This document shows, piece after piece, positions 8,521 through 16,585 of a stretch of DNA of 51,597 nucleotides. The first letter of the stretch is position 1; each line of letters opens with the position of its first letter. The stretch comes from Firmicutes bacterium UBA5486 (lineage in GTDB: Bacteria; Bacillota; UBA4882; UBA10575). A model generated the notes under the pieces. It was not told the DNA's origin. It ran no database searches and was given only the letters and a program-made list of their open reading frames with translations. The translations under genes were made by a program, and so were the position numbers. Location: contig DIPO01000003.1 of the NCBI GenBank assembly GCA_002427045.1, forward strand, positions 1 through 51,597. Reading direction: 5' to 3'.

Positions 8521-8549
8521 TAGACATAGGAACCAGTTTGGGTTATAAT
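8521..8549 (+). promoter_or_regulatory. Promoter of the NifU-like gene
   Basis: TAGACA (8521-8526), 17 bases, perfect TATAAT (8544-8549). It lies 29 bases before the start codon of the NifU-domain gene. Confidence 0.7.
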
Positions 8550-8578
8550 AAAAACAAATTTTGAGAGGAGAATAGTAA

Positions 8579-8800
8579 ATGAAGGAACGCGTAAAAGAAG
8601 TATTGGAAAAAATTCGTCCTTCCCTCCAAGCTGATGGCGGAGATGTGGAATTAGTTGAAGTTACTGAGGCAGGGGTTGTTAAAGTCAAATTACAAGGAAG
8701 TTGTGCAGGCTGTCCGATGTCGGCTATGACTCTGAAAAACGGGATTGAAAGATTACTAAAAGAGGAGATTCCTGAAGTAAAAAGTGTAGAGGGTGTCTGA
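8579..8800 (+). CDS. NifU-type C-terminal domain Fe-S scaffold protein
   Basis: A small cytoplasmic protein of the NifU C-terminal domain family (Nfu/YutI type), which carries or transfers iron-sulfur clusters. The whole 73-residue protein is the domain: KIRPSLQADGGDVELVEV (residues 11-28), then LQGSCAGCPMSAMTLKNGIE with the cluster-binding CxxC at Cys42 and Cys45. ATG follows TTGAGAGGAG. It has its own promoter and terminator, so it is monocistronic. Nearby users of Fe-S clusters in the window include the vor/kor ferredoxin and PyrK. Confidence 0.92.
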   Translation: MKERVKEVLEKIRPSLQADGGDVELVEVTEAGVVKVKLQGSCAGCPMSAMTLKNGIERLLKEEIPEVKSVEGV

Positions 8801-8825
8801 TTTTTTCTTTAAGATAATAACAGGT

Positions 8826-8850
8826 AAAACCGCCGTAAAAGGCGGTTTTT
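8826..8850 (+). terminator. Intrinsic terminator after the NifU-like gene
   Basis: AAAACCGCC, loop gtaaaa, GGCGGTTTTT. Strong G+C-rich stem with uridine run. Confidence 0.85.
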
Positions 8851-9243
8851 ACTTTAGAAATAGACTCTTTTATTAAATAGCTCTTGTCATTTGTTGTGAT
8901 GAAGATTATTATTATAAGAGGGAATTGAATAACTAGTAGCTTTTTACTCATTTAAAAACGTTTAACTTTATAGATGGTATTAATAATATTATTCTGATTT
9001 CGTGACACCTGTAGATACCAGGGGAAATTTTGAGACTGCGATAGTTGAGCCTAATATAAGGATTGCATAACCACTTTCACCATTTATTCACCACAATAGG
9101 TAGTATGTTGATCTTTTATTCGAGGTAATTGCCTAAGATAAGAGGATTAATAGTGGGAATACCAATATATTATGGTTAAATCTTATATAAATTAATTGTA
9201 TAGTTTATAACATAATTTATCTTTATAAAGGCTGTGATGAAGT
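8851..9243. repeat. Gap with composite palindromic repeat
   Basis: No gene is seen in this stretch. GGGAATTGAATAAC at about 8920 is one arm of the repeat family. From about 9059 to 9212 lies a degenerate long copy: GGATTGCATAACC, CCACAATAGG, TTTTATTCGAGGTAATTGCC (9113-9132), TAATAGTGGGAA, CCAATATATTATGG, then TTAATTGTATAG. It aligns in order with the better preserved copy at 10725-10860. Confidence 0.6.
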
Positions 9244-10179
9244 ATGAAAGTTAAAGTTATCATGAATCCTATTGCTGGCCGGGGTAGAGCTAAAAAAGCT
9301 AAACCTTTAATTATTAAAACTTTAGCGGAATATGATTGTGATTTTGATTTAGAGGAGACTAAGGAACATGATCATGCTTCGGAAATAGCGGAAAAAGCTG
9401 TAAAATCGGGATTTGATTTAATTATTGTAGCGGGTGGAGACGGAACAATTAATCAAGTTGTAAATGGAATGTCAGAGAATCCTATTCCATTAGGAGTGCT
9501 TCGTTGTGGAACTGGTAATGATTTTGCTTCTACGCTTAACATGCCGAAAGATCCGGTAGTGGCGATCCGGAGGATTATGGAAGGAACTGTACAATGGGTT
9601 GATCTTTGTAAGGTTAATCAGAGATATTTTGTTTCTTCAGTAGGCGCTGGTTTTGATGGGGAAGTGGCTCATAATGTAAATCAGGGTTTTCGGTATGTTC
9701 GGGGGATGACTGCTTATCTTTTAAGTATTTTAAAGACTTTGTTTTCATATAAAGCACGGAAAATAAAGTTAACTGTAGATGGCTTAGTTATGGAATTTAA
9801 AGGGTTATTAGTCGCAATCACAAATTCTGCGACTTATGGGGGTGGGATTAAAATTAATCCGGATGCCCAGATCAATGATGGCCTACTTGATGTTTGTGCC
9901 GCTCAGAATCTAAGTAAGATTGAAAGTTTATGCTGCCTACCGTTAGCTGTAAATGGGTGGCACCAAAACCTGAAAAAAGTAAGGATGTTAAAGGGTAGGG
10001 ATATTACTCTGGAAAGCGATCGGCCCATATTTTGTCAATTGGATGGAGAAGTCTTTATGGGTAAAGTTTTCCATTTTTCACTTTTACCACAGAGCCTACC
10101 GATTAAGGGCGGAATCCTTGAACCTTTTACAATTTTAAGGTTTCCTGATCTTAAACAAGCCCAGGCTAAAGAGGCATAA
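9244..10179 (+). CDS. Diacylglycerol/lipid kinase family protein (YegS/DagK type)
   Basis: Phosphorylates a lipid alcohol, most likely diacylglycerol, at the membrane; it recycles diacylglycerol into phosphatidic acid. The 311-residue protein shows MNPIAGRGRAKKA (residues 7-19), the nucleotide-binding loop VAGGDGTINQVVNG (61-74), and LRCGTGNDFASTL (87-99), which are the hallmarks of the DAGK catalytic domain. The C-terminal lobe contains TNSATYGGGIKINPDAQINDGLLDV (about 196-220) and ends with the usual FCQLDGE strand. ATG follows AAGGCTGTGATGAAGT, a moderate site. The gene converges with trmL, with one base between the stop codons. The exact lipid substrate cannot be told from sequence. Confidence 0.9.
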   Translation: MKVKVIMNPIAGRGRAKKAKPLIIKTLAEYDCDFDLEETKEHDHASEIAEKAVKSGFDLIIVAGGDGTINQVVNGMSENPIPLGVLRCGTGNDFASTLNMPKDPVVAIRRIMEGTVQWVDLCKVNQRYFVSSVGAGFDGEVAHNVNQGFRYVRGMTAYLLSILKTLFSYKARKIKLTVDGLVMEFKGLLVAITNSATYGGGIKINPDAQINDGLLDVCAAQNLSKIESLCCLPLAVNGWHQNLKKVRMLKGRDITLESDRPIFCQLDGEVFMGKVFHFSLLPQSLPIKGGILEPFTILRFPDLKQAQAKEA

Positions 10180-10180
10180 A

Positions 10181-10642
10181 TCAGTCGGCCATTTTGGGAA
10201 AGCGTAGCTGTCGAAGTGCTTCGTAAAGAACAATTGCTACTGAGTTCGCTAGATTTAGAGACCGGGCCTTAGCTATCATAGGGATACGTAAGTTATGTTC
10301 TGGATTCATTGCTAAGATTTCTGGAGGTAAGCCGCGGGTCTCCGGTCCAAAGACCAAGTAATCATCTGGTAAAAAATCAACTTCATCATAAAAACCGTGG
10401 GCTTTTGTTGTTAAGAAAAAAAGTCTTCCTTGAGGATTGGTTTCTAAGAATTCTTTAAAATCAAGATATTTTTTGACTTCTACTAAGGACCAGTAATCTA
10501 GACCGGCACGGCGCAAGTGTCGATCATCAAGGATAAAACCAAAAGGTTCGATAAGATGGAGCTTGCTACCTGTGGCTGCACATAAGCGGGCGATATTACC
10601 GGTGTTTTGGGGAATTTCTGGTTGAAAAAGAACAATATTCAT
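10181..10642 (-). CDS. trmL: tRNA (cytidine/uridine-34 2'-O)-methyltransferase
   Basis: SPOUT-class enzyme that methylates the 2'-hydroxyl of the wobble base of tRNA-Leu isoacceptors, using S-adenosylmethionine. The 153 residues fit the family length. Motifs are MNIVLFQPEIPQNTGNIARLC (from residue 1), the FGPETRGLP knot segment (residues 98-106) and RIPM...RSLNLANSVAIVLYEALRQ (about 119-145), which forms the trefoil-knot cofactor site. The start is supported by TAAGGAGG 7 bases upstream on the minus strand. It has no obvious terminator, because it runs head-on into the lipid kinase gene. Confidence 0.95.
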   Translation of the reverse strand: MNIVLFQPEIPQNTGNIARLCAATGSKLHLIEPFGFILDDRHLRRAGLDYWSLVEVKKYLDFKEFLETNPQGRLFFLTTKAHGFYDEVDFLPDDYLVFGPETRGLPPEILAMNPEHNLRIPMIAKARSLNLANSVAIVLYEALRQLRFPKMAD

Positions 10643-10724
10643 TTTTTGCCTCCTTATTAATGCCTCTTAATTTTATATATAAAGTACCTAAGTAGCAATA
10701 GAATTTTAAATTTTTAGCATAAAA

Positions 10725-10860
10725 AGATCATAATTACCTTAATCGTATATTTGACCACAATATATTGTTTTACTTTTATTCGAGGTAATTGTCTAAGATT
10801 AGACAATTACTAGTGGGCTATCAATATATTGCGGTCGAATTTTAAATAATTACTAAGTTA
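10725..10860. repeat. Long nested palindromic repeat, best preserved copy
   Basis: About 135 bases of nested inverted repeats. Outer: ATAATTACCTTAATCG near 10731 and TTTAAATAATTAC near 10842. Middle: TTTGACCACAATATATTG (10751-10768) opposite CAATATATTGCGGTCGAA (10821-10838). Inner: GGTAATTGTC (10785-10794) with GACAATTAC (10802-10810). It fills most of the 336-base gap between trmL and folC. It is the reference for the shorter copies elsewhere and encodes nothing visible. Confidence 0.75.
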
Positions 10861-10863
10861 TTA

Positions 10864-10890
10864 AGCCCCATAATTTTTTGGGGGTTTTTT
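10864..10890 (+). terminator. Terminator-like hairpin upstream of folC
   Basis: GCCCC, loop ataatttttt, GGGGG, then six T residues. No plus-strand gene lies directly upstream, as the lipid kinase ends 680 bases earlier, so it may end antisense read-through towards folC or act as part of a folC leader. Confidence 0.55.
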
Positions 10891-10978
10891 AATGGACAGT
10901 TACAGTTTCTTCATTTTATTTACCCACAGGTTGTAATGTGGTAAAATGTTATAAAATATGAAGAGGGGTTCTAAGATT

Positions 10979-12295
10979 ATGACTTATGAAGAAGCTCTAG
11001 AATACATTCATAGTCGGAATAAATATGGCATCAAGTTAGGACTAGATCGGATGAGGGCTCTTCTGGAAATGTTTGATAACCCGCAATTAAAGTATCCGAC
11101 AATTCATATTGCCGGGACAAATGGCAAGGGTTCAACTACAGCCATCTTCTGTCAAGTTTTAAAAGAAGCAGGATACAAGGTTGGTAGATTTACTTCGCCT
11201 CATCTGTCTTCATATTGTGAAAGAATGACAATTAATGATATACTAATTAGTCCAGAAAGATTAGCTTCTTTATTGACTGAGGTTAAACCAGTTTTGACAA
11301 AAGCAGCTTCTGATCCTACGATTGGGCATCCTACTGAGTTTGAAGTAGGAACTATTCTGGCTTTTAAATATTTTGCGGAAGAAAAAGTTGATTTAGCGGT
11401 TTTTGAGGTGGGAATGGGTGGAAGACTGGATGCTACTAATGTGATTACTCCTTTGGTTTCAGCTATTACCCATATTGCCCTTGATCATCAAGAGTTTTTA
11501 GGGTCTGATTTAGTTTCGATTGCCCAAGAAAAAGCTGGTATTATTAAATCAGGTATTCCGGTGGTGGTAAGCTCGCAAGCTCAGGAAGTTCAGGAAGTTA
11601 TGAAAAAGACTGCAAAAACAGTCGATGCTCCCCTTTATTTGTTAGGAAGCGAGATCGATCTTAAATTAGAGCGGGTTGATTTGACCGGAACTTATCTTCT
11701 GCTTAGTTGGAAAGGAGAACCGGCCATTCCCCTCCGGCTTAATCTTTTAGGAGAATACCAGGCTACTAATGCGGCAGTTGCTTATGGTTTACTCCATGTG
11801 GTAAAAGAGAAAGGATTTTCCTGGAGCCGTATGGATTTGGAAGAAGGCTTTGCCAAAGTTTCTTGGCCCGGACGGAGTGAGTATCTGCCCGGCCCACCCA
11901 GGATTTTAATGGATGGTGCTCATAATCCGGATGGAATGCACGTTTTAGCTCAAACGCTCCGCCAATTGTTTCCGGGTAGAAAGATTAAAGCGGTCATTGG
12001 TATCTTAAATAATCGGCCGGTTGAAGAAATGGCTTCTATTTTATCCTCGGTTTTAGGAAATAACTTGAAAAAAATTTATGCCACTACGGTTCCGGATCCA
12101 AAAACGGCTTCTTCTTTACGTATTAAAGAAGCTTTTCAGAAAAAAGGGACCGAAAGTATTGAACTGGAAGATTCGTTGGCTGCTTTGCATACTGCCAAGT
12201 CTGAATTAGATGAAGGAGATTTACTGCTGGTAACAGGTTCATTATATCTTCTCGGTTATTTGCGTCCCTATATCCTTGAGAGTTTCAATAATTAG
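10979..12295 (+). CDS. folC: Folylpolyglutamate synthase/dihydrofolate synthase
   Basis: ATP-dependent ligase that adds glutamate to folates (and often also makes dihydrofolate). Mur-ligase-like fold: the P-loop HIAGTNGKGSTTAIF lies near residue 43-57, MDGAHNPDGMHVLA is the C-terminal domain signature near 310-323, and VFEVGMGGRLDATN is the omega-loop region near 140-153. About 438 residues, normal for the family. I chose ATG at 10979, because GAGGGG lies 10 bases upstream and the family starts at the MTYEEALEYIHS segment; an in-frame ATG at 10958 lacks a good site. It is followed after 28 bases by the P-loop ATPase gene, probably in one transcript. Confidence 0.95.
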   Translation: MTYEEALEYIHSRNKYGIKLGLDRMRALLEMFDNPQLKYPTIHIAGTNGKGSTTAIFCQVLKEAGYKVGRFTSPHLSSYCERMTINDILISPERLASLLTEVKPVLTKAASDPTIGHPTEFEVGTILAFKYFAEEKVDLAVFEVGMGGRLDATNVITPLVSAITHIALDHQEFLGSDLVSIAQEKAGIIKSGIPVVVSSQAQEVQEVMKKTAKTVDAPLYLLGSEIDLKLERVDLTGTYLLLSWKGEPAIPLRLNLLGEYQATNAAVAYGLLHVVKEKGFSWSRMDLEEGFAKVSWPGRSEYLPGPPRILMDGAHNPDGMHVLAQTLRQLFPGRKIKAVIGILNNRPVEEMASILSSVLGNNLKKIYATTVPDPKTASSLRIKEAFQKKGTESIELEDSLAALHTAKSELDEGDLLLVTGSLYLLGYLRPYILESFNN

Positions 12296-12323
12296 TTATT
12301 TTTAAAAATTATGGAGGATTATT

Positions 12324-13001
12324 GTGCAAAATAAGAGAATTACGATTTTTACTGGACCATTTGGGAGCGGTAAAACTGAAGTAGCTGTTAACTTCGTTCT
12401 AAAACTAAAACAGCAACAACAGAAAGTAGGCCTGGTTGACCTTGATATTGTAAATCCTTACTTTCGGTCCAGGGAACTTAAATCTTTACTGGGAACTCAA
12501 GGTATTGATGTGGTTTCAACCCGTTCTGGGCTAGAAATGGCAGACCTTCCGGCTCTCTCCCCCCGGATCTTTTCTTTATTACAGGATAAGCAGATGCGGG
12601 TGGTTTTCGATGTAGGTGGCGACCCAGTGGGGGCGAAGACATTAGGGCGTTTTCAGGCTTATTTTCCCGAGGGGTCTTATGATATGTGGTTAGTATTAAA
12701 TCCATACCGTCCGGGGGTTTCGAATCCTGAAGCAATATCCATGGTAGCCCGGGAGTTGGAGAAGGCCTCGAAATTGCAGCTAACAGGGATAGTTGATAAT
12801 GCGAATCTCGGTCAGCAGACTAATCTGCACAATAGAGAAAAAGGCTCTACGATTGTAGATTCTGCAGCCCGGCAATTGAACCTTCCGGTGGTAATCAGGA
12901 CTTATACGGATCATCTTGATTCCGGGGAAACCTGTTTATCTTGTAAGATGGATAGTTTTCACCTAAAGCTGTTTATGCTTCCTCCGTGGGAAGTTTATTA
13001 A
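12324..13001 (+). CDS. P-loop NTPase of unknown role, linked to vor/kor genes
   Basis: A 225-residue cytoplasmic protein with a Walker A motif GPFGSGKTEVAVNF (residues 11-24), a SIMIBI-like LVDLDIVNPYFRSRE segment (38-52) and VVFDVGGDPVGAKTLG (about 93-108), similar in layout to MinD/ParA- or CobQ-type ATPases. The C-terminus has CLSCKMD, two cysteines that might bind metal. The start is GTG, 8 bases after TGGAGG. It lies between folC and the ferredoxin subunit of a 2-oxoacid oxidoreductase. I infer a role in assembly or regulation of that enzyme from context only. Cellular function is not established by sequence. Confidence 0.7.
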   Translation: MQNKRITIFTGPFGSGKTEVAVNFVLKLKQQQQKVGLVDLDIVNPYFRSRELKSLLGTQGIDVVSTRSGLEMADLPALSPRIFSLLQDKQMRVVFDVGGDPVGAKTLGRFQAYFPEGSYDMWLVLNPYRPGVSNPEAISMVARELEKASKLQLTGIVDNANLGQQTNLHNREKGSTIVDSAARQLNLPVVIRTYTDHLDSGETCLSCKMDSFHLKLFMLPPWEVY

Positions 13002-13005
13002 TGAA

Positions 13006-13030
13006 AGGAATTGCATAATTACCTTAATTG
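13006..13030. repeat. Palindromic repeat, single arm
   Basis: AGGAATTGCATAATTACC followed by TTAATTG, one arm of the window-wide repeat family. The matching opposite arm is missing or decayed. Confidence 0.5.
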
Positions 13031-13110
13031 AAATGCTTTTGGGTTTATCGATTTATCTGGTTTTTATTAAATCAGCATAATAAAAAATAATTCTATGGGA
13101 GGGATTAATA

Positions 13111-13314
13111 GTGGCAAAACTAGTTATTAATGAAGAAAGATGTAAAGGATGCGAGTTATGTATATCAGCTTGTCCCAAAAAAATATTGGGTTTATCAGAA
13201 AAAATTAATGTTCAAGGTTACCATTTTGTAGAATTAAAAGAACCTGAAAACTGTATTGGCTGTGCTTTTTGTGCCCGAACTTGTCCTGATGTAGCTATTG
13301 AAGTATATAAATAG
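13111..13314 (+). CDS. 2-oxoacid:ferredoxin oxidoreductase, ferredoxin-like delta subunit
   Basis: Electron-carrying subunit of a 2-oxoacid:ferredoxin oxidoreductase (VorD/KorD type). The 67-residue protein carries two [4Fe-4S] motifs: CKGCELCISACPK (Cys11 onward) and CIGCAFCARTCPD (Cys50 onward). Each is CxxCxxCxxxCP. GTG start, 8 bases after GGGAGGG. It is followed after 121 bases by the alpha subunit gene, the usual delta-alpha-beta-gamma order of this family. Confidence 0.92.
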   Translation: MAKLVINEERCKGCELCISACPKKILGLSEKINVQGYHFVELKEPENCIGCAFCARTCPDVAIEVYK

Positions 13315-13435
13315 ATGTAGCTATATGAGTCAGTCCTATTGTAAAAAGTTTTAATTTTGCTATGGAATATTTCATTTTATGTTAGTCTTAATGGTAAACC
13401 ATTTTATTATATATTGAAGAATGGAGGTATGGATC

Positions 13436-14500
13436 TTGGAACGAGTGATGATGAAAGGAAACGAAGCTCTAGCTGAGGGAGCAATAAGAGCGGGTTGCCG
13501 ATTCTTTTTTGGTTATCCAATTACTCCTCAAAATGAGGTTCCGGAGTATATGGCCAGGCGGATGCCGGAAGTAAACGGCGTTTTCTTACAAGCAGAGAGT
13601 GAAGTAAGTGCGATTAATATGGTTTATGGTGCTGGGGGTGCTGGCGCAAGGGCAATGACATCGTCTTCCAGTCCAGGAATTAGTCTTAAACAGGAGGGTA
13701 TTTCTTATATTGCTGGGGCTGAGGTCCCTTGTGTGATTGTTAATGTGTCACGAGGAGGACCGGGACTAGGTGGACTGACTCCGTCACAATCCGATTACTT
13801 TCAAGCTACAAAGGGTGGCGGGCACGGGGATTATCATTTAATTGTTTTTGCACCCGGGACCGGCCAGGAGATGGTAGATTTAATCGGTTTAGCCTTTGAT
13901 AAGGCTGAAGAATATCGTAATCCGACAATGATTTTATCTGATGCGATAATGGGTCAGATGATGGAACCGGTAGTTCTTCCAGAAATGCGGCCTGAACTTA
14001 AAGAAAAATCATGGGCTACTACTGGAAAAAAAGGCCGGGTCAAACCAAATGTAATTAATAGTTTAGGAATTCTCGATAAAGATCTGGAACTGATGAATAT
14101 AAAACTCCAGGAGAAATATGCCCGTATTGAGGCAAATGAAGTCCGTTATGAAGCTGATGGCACTGATGATGCAGATTTGATTGTTGTTGCTTATGGTACA
14201 ACTTCCCGGGTAGTTAGGTCTGCACTATCAATGCTGAGAGAAGAAGGGAAAAAAGTAGGACTTTTGCGGCCAATTACTTTATGGCCATTCCCGAAAAAAA
14301 TATTAGGAGACCTGGCGGCAAAAAATAAAAGATTTCTTGTCGTGGAGATGAGTTCCGGTCAGTTGGTTGAGGATGTAATATTAGCAGTAAATGATCGCTC
14401 AAAGGTTGATTTTTACGGGAAATTAAATGGAACAATTCCTACGGTTCGCGAGGTATATGAGGAAATAACTTCTTTACTGCAGAAAGAAGGTAGAGCATAA
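13436..14500 (+). CDS. vorB: 2-oxoacid:ferredoxin oxidoreductase alpha subunit (VorB/KorA type)
   Basis: Subunit of the enzyme that oxidatively decarboxylates a 2-oxoacid to the acyl-CoA, reducing ferredoxin. The protein begins with KGNEALAEGAIRAGCRFFFG and has GYPITPQNEVPEYM, FLQAESEVSAINMVYGAGGAG and MTSSSSPGISLKQEGISY, all typical of the pyrimidine-binding alpha chain; a C-terminal transketolase-like domain (residues 240-350) follows. The sequence style is closest to proteins called VorB (3-methyl-2-oxobutanoate, branched chain), but 2-oxoglutarate (Kor) cannot be excluded. Start: TTG at 13436, 8 bases after GGAGG (13423-13427); the in-frame ATG at 13421 would contain that ribosome site, so I reject it. 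The stop overlaps the next start by one base. Confidence 0.9.
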   Translation: MERVMMKGNEALAEGAIRAGCRFFFGYPITPQNEVPEYMARRMPEVNGVFLQAESEVSAINMVYGAGGAGARAMTSSSSPGISLKQEGISYIAGAEVPCVIVNVSRGGPGLGGLTPSQSDYFQATKGGGHGDYHLIVFAPGTGQEMVDLIGLAFDKAEEYRNPTMILSDAIMGQMMEPVVLPEMRPELKEKSWATTGKKGRVKPNVINSLGILDKDLELMNIKLQEKYARIEANEVRYEADGTDDADLIVVAYGTTSRVVRSALSMLREEGKKVGLLRPITLWPFPKKILGDLAAKNKRFLVVEMSSGQLVEDVILAVNDRSKVDFYGKLNGTIPTVREVYEEITSLLQKEGRA

Positions 14501-15258
14501 TGAAGAAGGTATTTAGCTTTCCCCGTGCGATGACAGATAAGAGAACCCATTATTGCCCTGGTTGTACTCATGGTATTATCCATCGTTTGGTAGCTGAAGC
14601 TATTGATGATTTTGGTATTCAAGAAAAGACCATAGGTGTTGCTCCGGTTGGTTGTGCTGTTTTAGCTTATGATTATTTTGATGTTGATTTTCAGGAAGCT
14701 GCCCATGGCCGTGCTCCGGCAGTGGCAACCGGAATAAAAAGAGTGCATCCGGATTCTGTAGTCTTTGCTTATCAAGGTGATGGTGATCTGGCCTCAATTG
14801 GTGCGGCTGAGATTATCCATGCTGCGACTCGTGGGGAGAAGATTACGGTAATTTTTGTGAATAATGCAGTTTATGGAATGACTGGGGGACAGATGGCACC
14901 TACGACTCTCCCTGGACAAAAAACTACTACTTCACCTTATGGCCGTGATACTGCGACGGTCGGTTATCCGATCCGGGTCTGTGAACTGTTAGCAACTTTG
15001 GATGGCCCAGCTTATCTTGAGCGGGTGAGTGTTCATGATCCCAAGCATATTATCAAGGCAGGCGCGGCGATTCGTAAGGCTTTTGATATGCAAATCAAGG
15101 GAGCTGGATTTGCCTTGGTTGAAGTCTTATCTTCATGCCCGACCAATTGGGGAATGACCCCAAAAGATGCTCTGCGGTGGGTGGAAGAAAAGATGATTCC
15201 TTATTATCCCTTAGGTGTTTTCCGTTCTCCGGAGGAGGTGACTTCCTGTGACGCATGA
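14500..15258 (+). CDS. 2-oxoacid:ferredoxin oxidoreductase beta subunit (thiamine diphosphate-binding)
   Basis: Thiamine diphosphate-binding subunit (VorA/KorB type). The 252-residue protein shows HYCPGCTHGIIHRL (residues 13-26; Cys15 and Cys18 are the conserved pair), GVAPVGCAV, and the thiamine diphosphate/Mg2+ motif GDGDLASIGAAEIIHAATRG followed by FVNNAVYGMTGGQMAPTT (about 89-130). The start ATG overlaps the alpha stop (TAATG), and the last 11 bases overlap the gamma gene, so the three subunits are translationally coupled. Substrate is not fixed by the sequence. Confidence 0.92.
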   Translation: MKKVFSFPRAMTDKRTHYCPGCTHGIIHRLVAEAIDDFGIQEKTIGVAPVGCAVLAYDYFDVDFQEAAHGRAPAVATGIKRVHPDSVVFAYQGDGDLASIGAAEIIHAATRGEKITVIFVNNAVYGMTGGQMAPTTLPGQKTTTSPYGRDTATVGYPIRVCELLATLDGPAYLERVSVHDPKHIIKAGAAIRKAFDMQIKGAGFALVEVLSSCPTNWGMTPKDALRWVEEKMIPYYPLGVFRSPEEVTSCDA

Positions 15259-15787
15259 GATAATCTGTGCCGGTTTTGGGGGACAAGGTGTGATGTTGAT
15301 TGGACAGATCATTGCTTATGGAGGGATGATTGAAGGAAAGTCAGTTTCCTGGTTTCCTTCCTATGGCCCGGAGATGCGTGGTGGTACAGCCAATTGTTCA
15401 GTAGTAGTTTCGGAAAAGCAGGTAGGATCACCAATTGTTTCTGAGCCTGATGGTATCATTGCCATGAACCGTCCTTCCCTGGAAAAGTTTACAATGGCCG
15501 TAAAACCAGGCGGGACAATCGTTTATAATTCTTCATTGATTGAGATTACCCCAGATCGGTCTGGAGTTAAAATTCTCCCGGTTCCTGCTAATGATATCGC
15601 TGCTGAGCTTGGTAATGATAAGGTAGCGAATATGGTGGCTTTAGGTGCTTACTTGGGACTAACTAAAGTAATTTCGCCAACAAGTGTGGAAGCGGCCTTG
15701 AAAAAAGTGCTTCCTAGCCGCCGGCATAAATTGATACCTCTTAATATCCAAGCTTTACAAAAGGGATTGGAATTAGCTAAAAACTAA
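15248..15787 (+). CDS. 2-oxoacid:ferredoxin oxidoreductase gamma subunit
   Basis: Gamma subunit (VorC/KorC type), which completes the delta-alpha-beta-gamma complex. The 179-residue protein has CAGFGGQGVMLIGQIIAYGGM (residues 6-26) and SWFPSYGPEMRGGTANCSVVVS (34-55), which are the pyruvate-ferredoxin-oxidoreductase gamma-domain signatures. The start is GTG, 8 bases after GGAGGAGGTG, and the gene overlaps the beta subunit by 11 bases. It is the last gene of the cluster; a large palindrome follows. Confidence 0.93.
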   Translation: MTHEIICAGFGGQGVMLIGQIIAYGGMIEGKSVSWFPSYGPEMRGGTANCSVVVSEKQVGSPIVSEPDGIIAMNRPSLEKFTMAVKPGGTIVYNSSLIEITPDRSGVKILPVPANDIAAELGNDKVANMVALGAYLGLTKVISPTSVEAALKKVLPSRRHKLIPLNIQALQKGLELAKN

Positions 15788-15791
15788 AAAT

Positions 15792-15885
15792 TAATATCCT
15801 GTGCTTATAAATGGGGGAATTGTATAATTACCTTACGAGTTTAATTTAACAATTATACGATTCCTGAAATAAGTACAGGATATTT
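15792..15885. repeat. Stacked palindrome after the oxidoreductase operon
   Basis: A 16-bp outer stem, AATATCCTGTGCTTAT with ATAAGTACAGGATATT (one G-T change), encloses a copy of the repeat family: GGAATTGTATAATT (15816-15829) and AATTATACGATTCC (15850-15863). Together they form a hairpin of over 90 bases right after the operon end, which could serve as its terminator or protect the mRNA. Confidence 0.7.
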
Positions 15886-15975
15886 TATTGTTTTTAGTTC
15901 TTACTTTTACATAAACTCTTACATTTCTGGAATAATAGAACTGAAATATTTTCCAGATGAGGGAGGGTTTAAGGG

Positions 15976-16512
15976 GTGAAAGAAAAGAGTAAAGATAAAG
16001 AAGGTAATGGAAACAAGTTATGGACGGGTTTGTTTCTGGGAGTTTTTGTTTCAATCTTTCTTTATACTGTGATCCTTTACTATTTTTTAGGAATTGCTGG
16101 TTTGCGGATTAGGTTTAGCCAGACTGACCCAGCGACTTTGATCCGAGAGCAGATCAAAGAAGAGGTTGCTTTGGAACTTGATTTATTGTTAGAAAAGTTA
16201 AAAATAGAATTGCCTGCCCGGATTGCTAGTAGTATTCAAGGCCTTGAGCGAATAATTATACATTTTGATGATGGAGATGTATCTCTGCCGCAAGAAGTAG
16301 TAAAGAACTGTAAAAAAGAGTTTCAGAGTTTAGCTGAGAAAACAATCATTAGTTCTTTGAATGAAATTGATCTCCGGCCTTATGTCGAGGAATTAGGACA
16401 AGCTAGTTTTGAACTGGTTCGAACTACTCTGGAACGGGAAGTGGCAGGTAAAACTTACTTCTTTCCTGTAGCCCGGTGGTTACGGATTCCGATTACTGTA
16501 GTGGCTGAGTAA
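15976..16512 (+). CDS. Single-pass membrane protein, unknown function
   Basis: A 178-residue protein with a basic N-terminus (KEKSKDKEGNGNK), one transmembrane helix (residues 15-40, LFLGVFVSIFLYTVILYYFL) and a mostly helical, acidic outer part, including IREQIKEEVALELDLLLEKL (about 57-76). No family was recognised. The start is GTG, about 6 bases after TTTAAGG and 10 after GAGGGAGGG. It lies between the oxidoreductase operon and the pyr promoter, and ends 27 bases before the -35 box, so it is not obviously part of either unit. Confidence 0.6.
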   Translation: MKEKSKDKEGNGNKLWTGLFLGVFVSIFLYTVILYYFLGIAGLRIRFSQTDPATLIREQIKEEVALELDLLLEKLKIELPARIASSIQGLERIIIHFDDGDVSLPQEVVKNCKKEFQSLAEKTIISSLNEIDLRPYVEELGQASFELVRTTLEREVAGKTYFFPVARWLRIPITVVAE

Positions 16513-16539
16513 CAAATATGTTAGATTAAAATATTTTTA

Positions 16540-16568
16540 TTGACAAACAAAGTGATTTCTGCTATCCT
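16540..16568 (+). promoter_or_regulatory. Promoter of the pyr operon
   Basis: TTGACA (16540-16545), exactly 17 bases, TATCCT (16563-16568). It sits about 20 bases before the first PyrR-binding leader, as expected for an attenuated pyr operon. Confidence 0.75.
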
Positions 16569-16585
16569 TTTCAAAGAAAAAGAAA

